Positions 7,764-15,957 of a stretch of DNA of 64,000 nt are shown here, in pieces. The DNA comes from Kingella negevensis (GTDB lineage: Bacteria > Pseudomonadota > Gammaproteobacteria > Burkholderiales > Neisseriaceae), in NCBI RefSeq assembly GCF_030177895.1, contig NZ_CP123448.1, positions 186,001-250,000 of the forward strand, written 5' to 3'. Under the pieces are notes generated by a model. It saw nothing but the letters and a program-made list of their open reading frames with translations, was not told the origin of the DNA and did no database searches. The position numbers were made by a program, and so were the translations under genes. The first letter of the stretch is position 1. Each line of letters opens with the position of its first letter.

Positions 7764-7801
7764 AAAAGCAGCCTGAAAAATGTTTTTCAGGCTGCGTTTT
7801 A
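7764..7801. terminator. Uptake-word hairpin terminator after creA
   Basis: AAAAGCAGCCTGAAAAA pairs with TTTTTCAGGCTGCGTTTT around a short loop, with a T run on the + strand. Confidence 0.75.
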
Positions 7802-7814
7802 CTATTGCTTCGCT

Positions 7815-7884
7815 GTAGGTTGGATACTTGTATCCAACAATTTCTCAAATCTCTGAAAATGTAGGATTCAAGAATCCGACCTAC
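7815..7884. repeat. REP-like inverted pair (BIME-like), copy 1
   Basis: The left arm is GTAG followed by the hairpin GTTGGATAC-TT-GTATCCAAC. The right arm, in opposite orientation, ends in CCGACCTAC and carries GGATTCAAGAATCC. Each arm is a small palindrome with a GTAG foot and the two arms face each other. The right arm has lost part of its inner stem. Confidence 0.75.
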
Positions 7885-7898
7885 ATCTGCGTTTTAGT

Positions 7899-8004
7899 AA
7901 TAGTTGATTAAAATAAAAATGAGACAAGGCAACAACGCCCGCCGTGTGTGCGTGGCAAATAAGGGTGTTGGCAACGCAGTATCATTGAGATTTTAATCAC
8001 CTAT
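7899..8004. repeat. Correia-type element (short form, about 106 bp)
   Basis: The left end ATAGTTGATTAAAAT and the right end ATTTTAATCACCTAT are diverged versions of the Correia terminal repeat (TATAGTGGATTAAA). The internal bases (GACAAGGCAACAACGCC, GGCAACGCAGTATCATT) match the copies at 17461 and 26439 in the opposite orientation. The right end overlaps the stop codon of the lipoprotein gene at 8001-8492. Confidence 0.75.
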
Positions 8005-8492
8005 TTAACCACCACACCTTTTTTGTAGTTGTACTGCTGCATAATATTGCCGTTAATCGCATAAGTTGTGTAAGTGCCATCGCTTGGGTGCGCGCGGAAC
8101 GAGAACGCATCTTCACGAGAAAGCAGCATTGGGTCTGAGCGTTTTTCGCCAGTAGAATAGAAGTCTTGCACCAAAAAACCGTCTTTCTCTTTGTTAATCA
8201 GTTTACGGAAGAAACCGCCTTTTACTGCGCTATCCGTTGCCGTGCCTTGTGCGTCAAAATACGTAACAATTTGGTTTTCAATCACATTGATACCGCCGTT
8301 TGACACAGAATCCGTTGTGCTGGTTTTGTTGCGGTCAAACGTCAATGGAATATTGATGCTTGTTCCCAAACCCACATAGCGACCAATCGAACCACCCAAA
8401 CCCACACCCAAAGACACGCCGCTATCGCTCACGCCCATACCGCAGCCTGAAAGTGTTGCCAATAAAACGGCTGACAAAATTAATTTTTTCAT
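8001..8492 (-). CDS. Small lipoprotein with glycine-rich N-terminal region, uncharacterised
   Basis: 163 residues. The signal ends in LATLSGC with lipidated Cys at residue 17. Residues 18-45 are rich in Gly and Ser (GVSLGVGLGGSIGRYVGLGTS), like proteins with a glycine zipper that associate with the outer membrane. No catalytic motif is visible. The uptake word lies in the signal region. The stop codon TAG at 8003-8001 lies in the terminal repeat of a Correia-type element, so the present C-terminus may differ from the ancestral one. Confidence 0.75.
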   Translation of the reverse strand: MKKLILSAVLLATLSGCGMGVSDSGVSLGVGLGGSIGRYVGLGTSINIPLTFDRNKTSTTDSVSNGGINVIENQIVTYFDAQGTATDSAVKGGFFRKLINKEKDGFLVQDFYSTGEKRSDPMLLSREDAFSFRAHPSDGTYTTYAINGNIMQQYNYKKGVVVK

Positions 8493-8537
8493 TGCAGAAA
8501 TCCTTTGGGATTTATATTAAAAGACAAAAATCATACA

Positions 8538-8578
8538 GCAAAAAAGCTGCCTGAAACTCTCTTTCAGGCAGCTTTTTA
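8538..8578. terminator. Hairpin terminator between lipoprotein gene and erpA
   Basis: AAAAAGCTGCCTGAAA pairs with TTTCAGGCAGCTTTTT around CTCTC. It is perfectly symmetrical and can serve erpA, which is transcribed toward it on the minus strand. Confidence 0.75.
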
Positions 8579-8590
8579 ATGATTTTACAC

Positions 8591-8929
8591 TTAAACCGAG
8601 AATGAAGAACCGCAACCGCAAGTTGTTTCTGCATTTGGATTGCGAATCACAAATTGAGAACCTTGCAAGCCTTCGGTGTAGTCGATTTCCGCACCAACTA
8701 AATATTGGTAGCTCATTGGGTCAACCAAGAAAACCAAACCGTTTTTCACGATTTCAAAATCATCATCATTTTTGATTTCGTCAAAAGTGAAACCGTATTG
8801 GAAACCTGAGCAGCCGCCGCCGTTTACAAAAACGCGCAATTTCAATTCAGGGTTTTCTTCTTCCGCAATCAATTCAGCCACTTTGTCGCAGCAAGAGTCA
8901 GTAAAAATAATCGGTGATTCATCAGACAT
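8591..8929 (-). CDS. erpA: Iron-sulfur cluster insertion protein ErpA
   Basis: 112 residues, an A-type carrier that delivers Fe-S clusters to apoproteins. The three conserved Cys are present: one in [13 protein letters not shown] (about residue 40) and two in TTCGCGSSF at the C-terminus. [31 protein letters not shown] is typical of ErpA. In Neisseria-like bacteria erpA is needed for quinone-linked isoprenoid enzymes such as IspG (encoded at 42 kb), by analogy with E. coli. The start ATG has a weak GGAGACACACC ribosome site. It is divergent from rng. Confidence 0.92.
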   Translation of the reverse strand: MSDESPIIFTDSCCDKVAELIAEEENPELKLRVFVNGGGCSGFQYGFTFDEIKNDDDFEIVKNGLVFLVDPMSYQYLVGAEIDYTEGLQGSQFVIRNPNAETTCGCGSSFSV

Positions 8930-9055
8930 GGTGTGTCTCCTAGTAAAAATATTGTATGAACAGCCACCATATAAGGGCTATTATTGTTGTTTCAAGTATT
9001 AAAGATGAATTCTACAGAAAACTTTTAATGAAGTGAAATGCGAATTGCATTGGGG

Positions 9056-9061
9056 TATAAT
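9056..9061 (+). promoter_or_regulatory. Candidate -10 box for rng
   Basis: A perfect TATAAT lies 79 bases before the rng ATG in the erpA-rng intergenic region. The -35 region is weak. If used, the transcript would begin near 9068 and carry the hairpin at 9073-9118 directly at its 5' end. Confidence 0.5.
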
Positions 9062-9072
9062 TCACGCAGCCT

Positions 9073-9118
9073 GAAAATATTTTGCAATGCTTGGTCTGCT
9101 TGGCATTGCAAAATATTT
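9073..9118 (+). promoter_or_regulatory. Strong stem-loop in the rng leader
   Basis: AAAATATTTTGCAATGC pairs with GCATTGCAAAATATTTT around about ten bases, followed by seven T and then the rng ribosome site. It looks like an intrinsic terminator placed in a 5' leader rather than after a gene. It could attenuate rng, protect or expose the 5' end, or serve as a self-cleavage target. No convergent gene explains it. Confidence 0.65.
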
Positions 9119-9139
9119 TTTTATTAGGAAAACAAGAAA

Positions 9140-10639
9140 ATGATACCTTTTGAAACGATTCCGCTACCTAAAGATATGCCACGCCCACCCGAAACGGTGC
9201 TGGTAAACGTAACGCCACAAGAAACGCGCGTTGCCATTTTGGAAGAGCAAAACATCTGTGAATTACACATTGAACGCAACCGCGAACACAGCTTAGTCGG
9301 CAATATTTATCTCGGTGTTGTCCGCCGTGTGTTACCTGGTATGCAAAGCGCGTTTATTGATATTGGTTTGGAACGCGCCGCCTTTTTGCACATTATGGAC
9401 GTGGTTGAACAACGCCAAAATCCTGAATCAAACCAACGCATTGAACACGTTTTGTTTGAAGGCAAAACCGTTTTGGTGCAAGTGATTAAAGACCCGATTA
9501 ATAGCAAAGGCGCACGATTGTCCACGCAAATTTCGTTAGCAGGGCGATTTTTAGTGCATTTGCCGCAAGACGAACACATCGGCATTTCGCAGCGTATTGA
9601 AGGCGAAGAAGAGCGCAACGGTTTGCGTGAACGCCTGAATAATTTGCTGCCTGAAAACGCCTGCCACGGCTACATTATCCGCACCAGCGCAGAAACTGCC
9701 ACCGATGCCGAATTGCAAGCCGATATTGATTACCTGACCAAAGTGTGGAGTAACATCAAAAATCAAGCCAAAGTATCGCCGCCCGAAACACTGCTTTACG
9801 CCGATTTGCCGCTTGTTTTGCGTGTGCTGCGCGATATGTTCAATGACAACACCCGTGAAATTTTAGTCGATTCACGCATGAATTTTGAACGTATGCAGCA
9901 ATTTGCCGCGTTGTATGTGCAAAATGCGTCCGAAAAAATCCAACGCTTTCGCGGCGAACGCCCCCTGTTTGAAACTTACGGCATTGAAAGCGAAATCAAC
10001 CGCGCCTTGCAGCCACGCGTGAATCTCAATTTCGGCAGCTATCTCATCATTGAAACCACCGAAGCCATGACCACGATTGACGTGAATACAGGCGGTTTTG
10101 TTGGTGCGAAAAACTTTGATGAAACCATTTTCAAGACCAACTTGGAAGCCTGTCACGCCATCGCACGTGAGTTGCGATTACGCAATTTGGGCGGCATTAT
10201 CATCATTGATTTTATTGATATGGTGCTGCCTGAACACCGCGAAGCCGTGCTGCAAGAACTTGCCAAAGCTCTGAGTTTTGACCGCACACGCGTTACACTC
10301 AATGGCTTTACCAGCCTAGGTTTGGTTGAACTCACACGCAAACGCAGCCGCGAAAGTTTGAAACACGTTTTGTGTGAACCTTGCCACGTTTGCCAAGGGC
10401 GTGGCAGCCTGAAAACGCCGCAAACTTTGTGTTATGAAATTCAGCGCGAAATTGTGCGCGAAAGCCGCCGCTTTGAAGTGCGTGAGTTTCGTATTATCGC
10501 GTCGCCGAAAGTGATTGATTTGTTTTTGGACGAAGAATCGCAATCGTTGGCGATGTTGATTGATTTCATTGGGAAACCGATTTCGTTGTCAGTGGAAACG
10601 GAATACACTCAAGAGCAGTATGATATTGTTCTCGTGTAA
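9140..10639 (+). CDS. rng: Ribonuclease G
   Basis: 499 residues, close to E. coli RNase G. It is a 5'-end-dependent endoribonuclease for 16S rRNA 5' maturation and mRNA decay. The S1 RNA-binding domain covers about 35-125 (GNIYLGVVRRVLPGMQSAFIDIG). The catalytic region has TTIDVNTGGFVG and LGGIIIIDFIDM, which carry the two magnesium-binding Asp residues. The zinc-link motif is CEPCHVCQGRG near residue 412. It lacks the long C-terminal scaffold of RNase E. The start ATG follows TTAGGAAAACAAGAA, and a strong leader hairpin lies just upstream. Confidence 0.95.
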   Translation: MIPFETIPLPKDMPRPPETVLVNVTPQETRVAILEEQNICELHIERNREHSLVGNIYLGVVRRVLPGMQSAFIDIGLERAAFLHIMDVVEQRQNPESNQRIEHVLFEGKTVLVQVIKDPINSKGARLSTQISLAGRFLVHLPQDEHIGISQRIEGEEERNGLRERLNNLLPENACHGYIIRTSAETATDAELQADIDYLTKVWSNIKNQAKVSPPETLLYADLPLVLRVLRDMFNDNTREILVDSRMNFERMQQFAALYVQNASEKIQRFRGERPLFETYGIESEINRALQPRVNLNFGSYLIIETTEAMTTIDVNTGGFVGAKNFDETIFKTNLEACHAIARELRLRNLGGIIIIDFIDMVLPEHREAVLQELAKALSFDRTRVTLNGFTSLGLVELTRKRSRESLKHVLCEPCHVCQGRGSLKTPQTLCYEIQREIVRESRRFEVREFRIIASPKVIDLFLDEESQSLAMLIDFIGKPISLSVETEYTQEQYDIVLV

Positions 10640-10642
10640 ATA

Positions 10643-10681
10643 AAAAAGCAGCATGAAAATGTTTTCAGGCTGCGTTTTGTT
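10643..10681. terminator. Uptake-word-like hairpin terminator after rng
   Basis: AAAAAAGCAGCATGAAAA pairs with TTTTCAGGCTGCGTTTTG; one arm of the uptake word has a T-for-C-type change (GCAGCATGAAA). Confidence 0.7.
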
Positions 10682-11465
10682 TTAAATCGAATATTCGCCG
10701 ATAAATTCCAATTCATTGATTTCTTTTTGCAAATGTTTTGTCGCTGGTGTAACAATCGCCACAAACATCGCCTCACGGATACGACGCTGAACGGGACTGC
10801 GCATCAAATAACCTTTCGCCCCAGCATGCAAAGCCGCCAATTCCGCCGCCACCAAGCGCGTTTACAAGGTTTCCAAAATACTGGTTTAACCTGCCCAAAC
10901 TTTGTCTGCCAACTTCACGGTTTTGTTTAACGCAGCCTGAAAACGCTCTTCCAGCTCATCGATTTGATTATCCAAATAAAAATTTACTTCGCCGTTGCTC
11001 ATGTTTGTCAACTCAATCTCTTTCAGACAGCCGTCAATAATCCCTGCGCCAATGCCGATTTGTAGCAAAATAAAGCTAGCCTTGATTGATTTGATGTAAT
11101 TTTCAAATTGCGCTGGTTCAGCCAACACATCTTCATGCGGCACAAACACATTTTCAAATTTCAACGCAAACGTGCGCGTACCTTCCAAAGCGCAAAATTC
11201 AGGGCAAGGATTCAGCGACACGCCCTCACGTTCCGCGTCCGTGATAAACATCACATGACCGCCTGCCGTTTGCGCCATGTTCGCCCAAATTTGCGTGGTC
11301 AAGCCCAAGCCGTTGCCGCCTTCTTCGGTTGTGCCAACGGATTGATAGCCGCTGATTTTGCCTAGTTCGTACATGAATTTTCTGGATAAACACCTTTTGT
11401 GTCAATGTCCTGCACGATTGTAATGAGTTCGCGTTGGACTAATTTGGCGATTTGGTTTAATAGAT
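10682..11465 (-). pseudogene. Acyl-CoA dehydrogenase, decayed
   Basis: Three pieces can be joined on the minus strand. The first is about 30 residues upstream of 11375 (KLVQRELITIVQDIDTKGVY). The second is the 162-codon frame 10886-11374 (NGLGLTTQIWANMAQTAGGH, ALEGTRTFALKFENVFVP). The third is a C-terminal part ending at 10682 (AALHAGAKGYLMRSPVQRRI). They are separated by a one-base frameshift near 11376 and in-frame TAA codons at 10888-10886 and 10864-10862. The total is about 260 codons against roughly 380 in intact flavin acyl-CoA dehydrogenases, so internal sequence is also lost. No usable start codon is clear. Confidence 0.75.
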
Positions 11466-11530
11466 TTCCTTTTCGTGTGTGTGTTTCAGGCAGCCTGAAA
11501 AATGTTTTTTTGATTTTGTGTTAATTTTTT

Positions 11531-11599
11531 GTAGGTCGGATTCTTGAATCCGACAATTTTGCCGATTGGGCTTTTGTCGGATGCGAGTATCCGACCTAC
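11531..11599. repeat. REP-like inverted pair (BIME-like), copy 2
   Basis: Left arm: GTAG plus GTCGGATTC-TT-GAATCCGAC. Right arm in opposite orientation: GTCGGATGC-GAG-TATCCGAC followed by CTAC. The spacer is about 15 bases. As in other copies, the two inner palindromes differ from each other. Confidence 0.8.
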
Positions 11600-11766
11600 G
11601 ATTTGTATGTTATAGGAAATGTGTTGCAAAAAAACCGCCGCGCCAATTTCTAAATTAGCATGGCGGTTTGTTTTTGGATTATGCAAATGCTTGCAATTCT
11701 GGATTGATTTAAGTTTTCGCTAAGTTATTGTTGTAGTTACATAAAGTCGAATAAAGTCGCAAAAAA

Positions 11767-11801
11767 ATCGCAGCCTGAAAGTGATTTTTCAGGCTGCGAT
11801 T
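11767..11801. terminator. Uptake-word hairpin terminator of engB
   Basis: ATCGCAGCCTGAAA pairs with TTTCAGGCTGCGAT around a short loop, with A-rich and T-rich flanks on opposite sides. engB reads toward it on the minus strand. Confidence 0.7.
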
Positions 11802-11803
11802 AT

Positions 11804-12436
11804 TTATTTTGAAACAATCTCGTTTTCAGGCTGCGTTTCATTATCTGCAAACCATTGTGAAACCACTTGGTTCACTTCTTCAATTCCTTGTTTTTTCAGA
11901 CTAGAAAACAGTTGCACGGTGATTTGTTGGCGTTCCATAAATGGTTTCAGTGCTTTTTTCACGGCGGCAAAGGCTTTGATTTGCTCATTTTTGGAAAGTT
12001 TGTCTGATTTGGAAAGCAGAATATGCACAGGGCGACCTGTCAACGCGAAGAAATTGAGCATTTGCACGTCTAAGGCTTTGAGTGGGTGGCGCAAGTCCAT
12101 AATCAGCACCAAACCAATCAGTTGCTTGCGTGTTTGCAAATAATCGCCGAGCAGTTTCACCCAATGGGCGCGAACGGCTTCTGGCACTTGTGCGTAACCG
12201 TAGCCTGGTAAATCCACCATGAAATTACCGTTGGTCAGCTCAAAAAAGTTAATGTGCTGCGTGCGCCCAGGTGTTTTGGAAACGTAGGCAAGACGGACGT
12301 GGTTGCATAGGGTGTTAATCGCGCTGGATTTGCCTGCATTGCTTCGACCCACAAAGGCGATTTCTGCGGGAGTGTTGGGTAAATCTTTCAGATGATTGAC
12401 GGTTGTGAAGAATTTTGCGTTTTGAAATAAGTTCAT
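11804..12436 (-). CDS. engB: Ribosome biogenesis GTP-binding protein EngB (YihA/YsxC)
   Basis: 210 residues, a small GTPase for assembly of the large ribosomal subunit. G motifs are in order: G1 GRSNAGKSS (about 30-38), G2 region [12 protein letters not shown]3 DLPGYGYA (about 75-82), G4 LLSKSDKLS (about 142-150), and a G5-like SSLKKQG. The C-terminus has an in-frame uptake word (TQPENE). In Neisseria, engB lies next to the cytochrome c4 gene in divergent orientation and that order is kept here. Confidence 0.95.
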   Translation of the reverse strand: MNLFQNAKFFTTVNHLKDLPNTPAEIAFVGRSNAGKSSAINTLCNHVRLAYVSKTPGRTQHINFFELTNGNFMVDLPGYGYAQVPEAVRAHWVKLLGDYLQTRKQLIGLVLIMDLRHPLKALDVQMLNFFALTGRPVHILLSKSDKLSKNEQIKAFAAVKKALKPFMERQQITVQLFSSLKKQGIEEVNQVVSQWFADNETQPENEIVSK

Positions 12437-12471
12437 GGCTAGTAAATTTGTGTGAAGTTAGTATAAAATAT

Positions 12472-12508
12472 CACGCTTCTAAGCTACTTTCTGCAAACTT
12501 AGAAGTGA
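12472..12508. other. Palindrome between engB and cytochrome c4 gene
   Basis: CACGCTTCTAAG is matched by CTTAGAAGTG with about 14 bases between. It sits in the divergent promoter region and could be an operator or a leader hairpin; neither is shown. Confidence 0.4.
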
Positions 12509-12584
12509 AATAGGGTTTAGCCCGAAAGTATATAACAAATACAAGCAGTTTACGGCTGCTTTATGAATATTAGGAGCATTTTCC

Positions 12585-13211
12585 ATGAAACGTTTAACGA
12601 TTTTGGCAGGTTTGATTATCTGCGCAACAGTATCGGCTGCACCTGCTGATTTAGTCCGTGGCAAACAGGTGGCGGAAACCGTTTGCGCGTCTTGCCATGC
12701 GGGGGACGGCAACAGCTCAATTCCAACGTATCCTAAACTGTCTTCACAACACGCGAGCTATATCATCAAGCAAACGCAAGACATTAAAACCAGTAAACGC
12801 ACAAGCGGCTCTTCTGCGATGATGGCGCCAATGGTGCAAAACTTGAGCGATGAAGATATTGCCAACGCCGCGGCTTATTTTGCAAAACAAGCGCCAAAAG
12901 CGGGCGAAGCAGACCCTAAATTAACCCCTGCTGCTGGTGCAAAAATCTATCGCGGTGGCATTGCAGACAAAAAAGTGCCTGCGTGTATGTCTTGCCACAG
13001 CCCAAATGGTGCAGGTACGCCAGCAGGCGGCACGGCGGTTGATGCGTATCCGCGCATTGGCGGTCAGCACGCGGATTATGTGGTTACGCAGTTGAAAGCG
13101 TATGCAAGCGGTGCGCGCAAAAGTCCAAATAATATGATGGAAGACATTGCCAAACGCATGAGTGAAGAAGATATGAAATCGGTTGCGAACTTTATTCAAG
13201 GTTTGAAATAG
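12585..13211 (+). CDS. Cytochrome c4, dihaem
   Basis: 208 residues. A Sec signal peptide (residues 1-19, ending VSA-AP) exports it to the periplasm. Two haem c motifs are present: CASCH (about residue 36) and CMSCH (about residue 131), each starting one half of a duplicated class I cytochrome fold, with Met ligand candidates in MMAPM and MMEDI. It carries electrons from the bc1 complex toward terminal oxidases or nitrite reductase. The ribosome site is TTAGGAGC. It is followed by resB, needed for attaching its haem, which is a functional pairing. Confidence 0.93.
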   Translation: MKRLTILAGLIICATVSAAPADLVRGKQVAETVCASCHAGDGNSSIPTYPKLSSQHASYIIKQTQDIKTSKRTSGSSAMMAPMVQNLSDEDIANAAAYFAKQAPKAGEADPKLTPAAGAKIYRGGIADKKVPACMSCHSPNGAGTPAGGTAVDAYPRIGGQHADYVVTQLKAYASGARKSPNNMMEDIAKRMSEEDMKSVANFIQGLK

Positions 13212-13218
13212 GTTTTAT

Positions 13219-13263
13219 TGATTTCAGGCAGCCTGAAAATTCTTTCAGGCTGCCTGAATTTGT
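13219..13263. terminator. Uptake-word hairpin between cytochrome c4 gene and resB
   Basis: Two overlapping inverted uptake words (TTTCAGGCAGCCTGAAA and TTTCAGGCTGCCTGAA) lie back to back and can pair with each other. They may reduce read-through into resB. Confidence 0.6.
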
Positions 13264-13279
13264 TTATTGAGAGATACAA

Positions 13280-15268
13280 ATGAAAAACGCTTCTTCAAAA
13301 AACATTCCCCTTATCCGCCGACCATGGTTCGCATTCATCAGCTCCATGCGCTTTGCGGTGGCGTTATTGGCGATTTTGGCGATTGCATCCGTGATTGGCA
13401 CAGTCGTCCAACAAAACCAACCGCAGCAAAACTATGTAGTGCAGTTCGGTCCATTCTGGGCAGAAATCTTCGGTTTCTTAGGGCTGTTTGACGTGTATGC
13501 CTCTTCTTGGTTTGTGCTGATTATGGTGTTTTTGGTGCTATCCACCAGCTTGTGCGTGTGGCGAAACGCGCCGCAATATTTGCGTGATATGCGCTCGTTT
13601 CGTTTGAACGCGACCGCAAAATCCTTGGCACACATGAAACACACCGCCACATTTTCAGGCAGCCTGAAACCTGAAATTGCACAAAAATACCTGCAAATCA
13701 ACGGTTTTCAAACCAAACTGGAACAGCGCGAAGACGGCAGCGTGATTTTGGCAGCGAAAAAAGGCGCGATGAACAAATGGGGCTACATTTTGGCGCACGT
13801 TGCGCTGATTGTGATTTGCTTGGGCGGTTTGATTGACAGCAATTTGCTGCTAAAAATCGGCATGCTAGTCGGCAAAATTCAGCCCGATGTGAGTAGCATG
13901 TATGCGCGTGATTTCAAACCTGAAAGCACATTGAGCGAACATAATTTATCGTATCGCGGCAATGCAGAAGTTACCGAAGGGCAAACGATTGACCAAGTGT
14001 TTATCAATGCAGACAAAGGCTTACTGTTGCAAAAATTACCATTCACGGTGGAACTGAAAAAATTCCACATTGATTTTTACAACACAGGCATGCCCAAAGA
14101 TTTCGCCAGCGATATTGTCGTAACCGATAAAAAGACGGGCGAGCGCGTGGAAAAAACCATTCGCGTGAATCATCCTTTAACGATGAATGGCGTAACCATT
14201 TACCAAGCCGGTTATGGCGATGGCGGCTCTGATGTTTCGCTGAAAAGCTGGAATTTGCGTGGCATTGGGCAGCCTGAAAACATGAAACTGGTGTCGCAGC
14301 GTCAATTTTCTTTGGATTTGGGCAAAAATGGCGCGTATAAGTTGGAACTGGGCGAATTGCGCGTGTTCAACGTGGAAAATTTGGAAGCGATGTCTAACGA
14401 GCGGTTGCATGAAATTCGCAGCGTGAAGCAGGACAAAAAATTCCAAAATGTCGGCCCAACCATTACCTATAAAATTCGCGACAACGCAGGGCAGGCGTAT
14501 GAATATTTAAGCTATATGCTGCCCTTGCAACGCGAAGGCGCACTCTTTTTTGCCACAGGTGAACGCGCCAACGTGAACGACTCGTATCGTTGGCTGATGT
14601 TGCCTGCCGATGAAAAAGGCAAAGTGGACAGCTTTATGGCGTTGCGCGACACGATTTTGCAGCCTGAAAAACGGGCGCAAATCGTGGAAAAAGCAGTGCT
14701 GTCGGTCAGCGAAAAAATGCGTCCGCAATTTAGATTGGCGGTAGAAAATCTGTTGCGTCAATTTGCTGAAGGCGGTTATGTGGCGATTAACGAGCATATT
14801 CAAAAAACCGTGCCGCAAGCAGAACAGGCGAACACAGGCGAATTTATGTACCAAATTTTGTATGGTTCGATGAATATCGCGCTGGATATGGCTTTGTCTG
14901 ACGCACATTTGCCCGAAATAGCGGCTGGCGAAAAACGCAACCAATTTTTGCTAAACAGCTTGGACGGTTACACCGCTCTGACGCGTTTTCATGCGCCTGT
15001 TTTGCTGCAGCTGGACGGGTTTAAGCAAGTGCAAATGTCTGGTTTGCAGATGACGAAATCACCGGGTGCAACGCTGGTTTACATCGGTTCGTTGTTCTTG
15101 GTGCTGGGTACGTTATTTATGTTTTACGTCCGCGAAAAACGTGCGTGGTTGCTGTTTAGCCAAGATGATGTGCGATTTGCGATGTCGTCTAGCCGCAATG
15201 AACGCGATTTGCTGAAGGAATTTCCTAAGCGTTTGGCGCATTTGGAACGGTTGTCTAAAGAAGTTTGA
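13280..15268 (+). CDS. resB: Cytochrome c biogenesis protein ResB (CcsB), system II
   Basis: 662 residues. It is one half of the system II haem-export and ligation complex, which works with CcsA/ResC. Membrane segments are near residues 24-44, 74-94, 170-190 and a last one near 607-627, with a large periplasmic domain between the third and fourth, as in the family. The motif SMRFAVALLAILAIASVIGT is typical of the ResB start. Three uptake words are in frame. ccsA, which usually follows resB in Neisseria, is not downstream: the next gene is cytochrome b561 on the other strand. Confidence 0.92.
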   Translation: MKNASSKNIPLIRRPWFAFISSMRFAVALLAILAIASVIGTVVQQNQPQQNYVVQFGPFWAEIFGFLGLFDVYASSWFVLIMVFLVLSTSLCVWRNAPQYLRDMRSFRLNATAKSLAHMKHTATFSGSLKPEIAQKYLQINGFQTKLEQREDGSVILAAKKGAMNKWGYILAHVALIVICLGGLIDSNLLLKIGMLVGKIQPDVSSMYARDFKPESTLSEHNLSYRGNAEVTEGQTIDQVFINADKGLLLQKLPFTVELKKFHIDFYNTGMPKDFASDIVVTDKKTGERVEKTIRVNHPLTMNGVTIYQAGYGDGGSDVSLKSWNLRGIGQPENMKLVSQRQFSLDLGKNGAYKLELGELRVFNVENLEAMSNERLHEIRSVKQDKKFQNVGPTITYKIRDNAGQAYEYLSYMLPLQREGALFFATGERANVNDSYRWLMLPADEKGKVDSFMALRDTILQPEKRAQIVEKAVLSVSEKMRPQFRLAVENLLRQFAEGGYVAINEHIQKTVPQAEQANTGEFMYQILYGSMNIALDMALSDAHLPEIAAGEKRNQFLLNSLDGYTALTRFHAPVLLQLDGFKQVQMSGLQMTKSPGATLVYIGSLFLVLGTLFMFYVREKRAWLLFSQDDVRFAMSSSRNERDLLKEFPKRLAHLERLSKEV

Positions 15269-15269
15269 C

Positions 15270-15315
15270 AACAAAAAACAGCATTATCTGATTAAAGATA
15301 ATGCTGTTTTTTCTT
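15270..15315. terminator. Bidirectional intrinsic terminator, resB / cytochrome b561
   Basis: AAAAAACAGCATTATCT pairs with AGATAATGCTGTTTTTT around a five-base loop. The match is perfect and it serves both convergent genes. Confidence 0.9.
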
Positions 15316-15820
15316 AACGACCAGCCATGCGATTAATAATTTTTTCGCCCTTAATTTGATGTAAAACTGCCATGCCAATATGCCCAGCTACCAAAGCAAA
15401 CAGCGCCCAAGCCAGTTTTCCATGCGCCACGTTGCCCAGTTGCACCAAGCTCTCAATCTTGTCCGCCGATTTTTCCATCAACACTAAGCCAAAAACATTC
15501 AATTCACGCCCAGAACCATATTGACGCAGCAAACCAACCAACGGCACGGCAATCATCAAAACGTATAACGCCAAATGCCCCAATTTCACCGCCAAATTGC
15601 CATACGGACGTTTTGTCCAGTTCAGCACCGCCCACACCAATCGCACCAGCACCAAAACCATCAGTAACACGCCAACGGCTTTGTGTGCGCCCATCAAGCT
15701 GAAATATTTATCGTCCATGTTCCACATCGTAGCCGTGAACAACATAAACAAAAAACCAACCGCCATCAGCCAATGCAAAGCTCGACTGATTGCGCCGTAA
15801 TATTGAGAATTATCGTACAT
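15314..15820 (-). CDS. Cytochrome b561
   Basis: 168 residues from the ATG at 15820; the upstream in-frame ATG at 15883 would add 21 residues without membrane character. It is a small four-helix dihaem b protein of the inner membrane passing electrons between quinol and periplasmic partners. The start YYGAISRALHWLMAVGFLFML carries the first haem-ligand His. Further His residues in GAHKAVGVLLMVLVLVR, LAVKLGHLALYVLMIAVPL and LVAGHIGMAVLHQIKG fit the ligand set. The C-terminal KGEKIINRMAGR is characteristic. Confidence 0.88.
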   Translation of the reverse strand: MYDNSQYYGAISRALHWLMAVGFLFMLFTATMWNMDDKYFSLMGAHKAVGVLLMVLVLVRLVWAVLNWTKRPYGNLAVKLGHLALYVLMIAVPLVGLLRQYGSGRELNVFGLVLMEKSADKIESLVQLGNVAHGKLAWALFALVAGHIGMAVLHQIKGEKIINRMAGR

Positions 15821-15957
15821 ATTCAAATTTTTCCAAAGGTTATAAAAGGCGCGGATTGTAGTGAAATTATGTACGCTTGTCATGTGTTTAAAAGAAACAT
15901 AGTTTTTCAGGCTGCGTTTAAGCTACAATTTTCATTTTTTCTACAAGGAGACTTAAC

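Larger units (their letters stand above)
11466..11803. other. Intergenic region between decayed dehydrogenase gene and engB
   Basis: No gene is seen. It holds an overlapping uptake word (near 11488), a REP-like pair (11531-11599), a hairpin of AAAACCGCC with GGCGGTTTG (about 11629-11671) and the uptake-word hairpin that ends engB. Confidence 0.6.
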
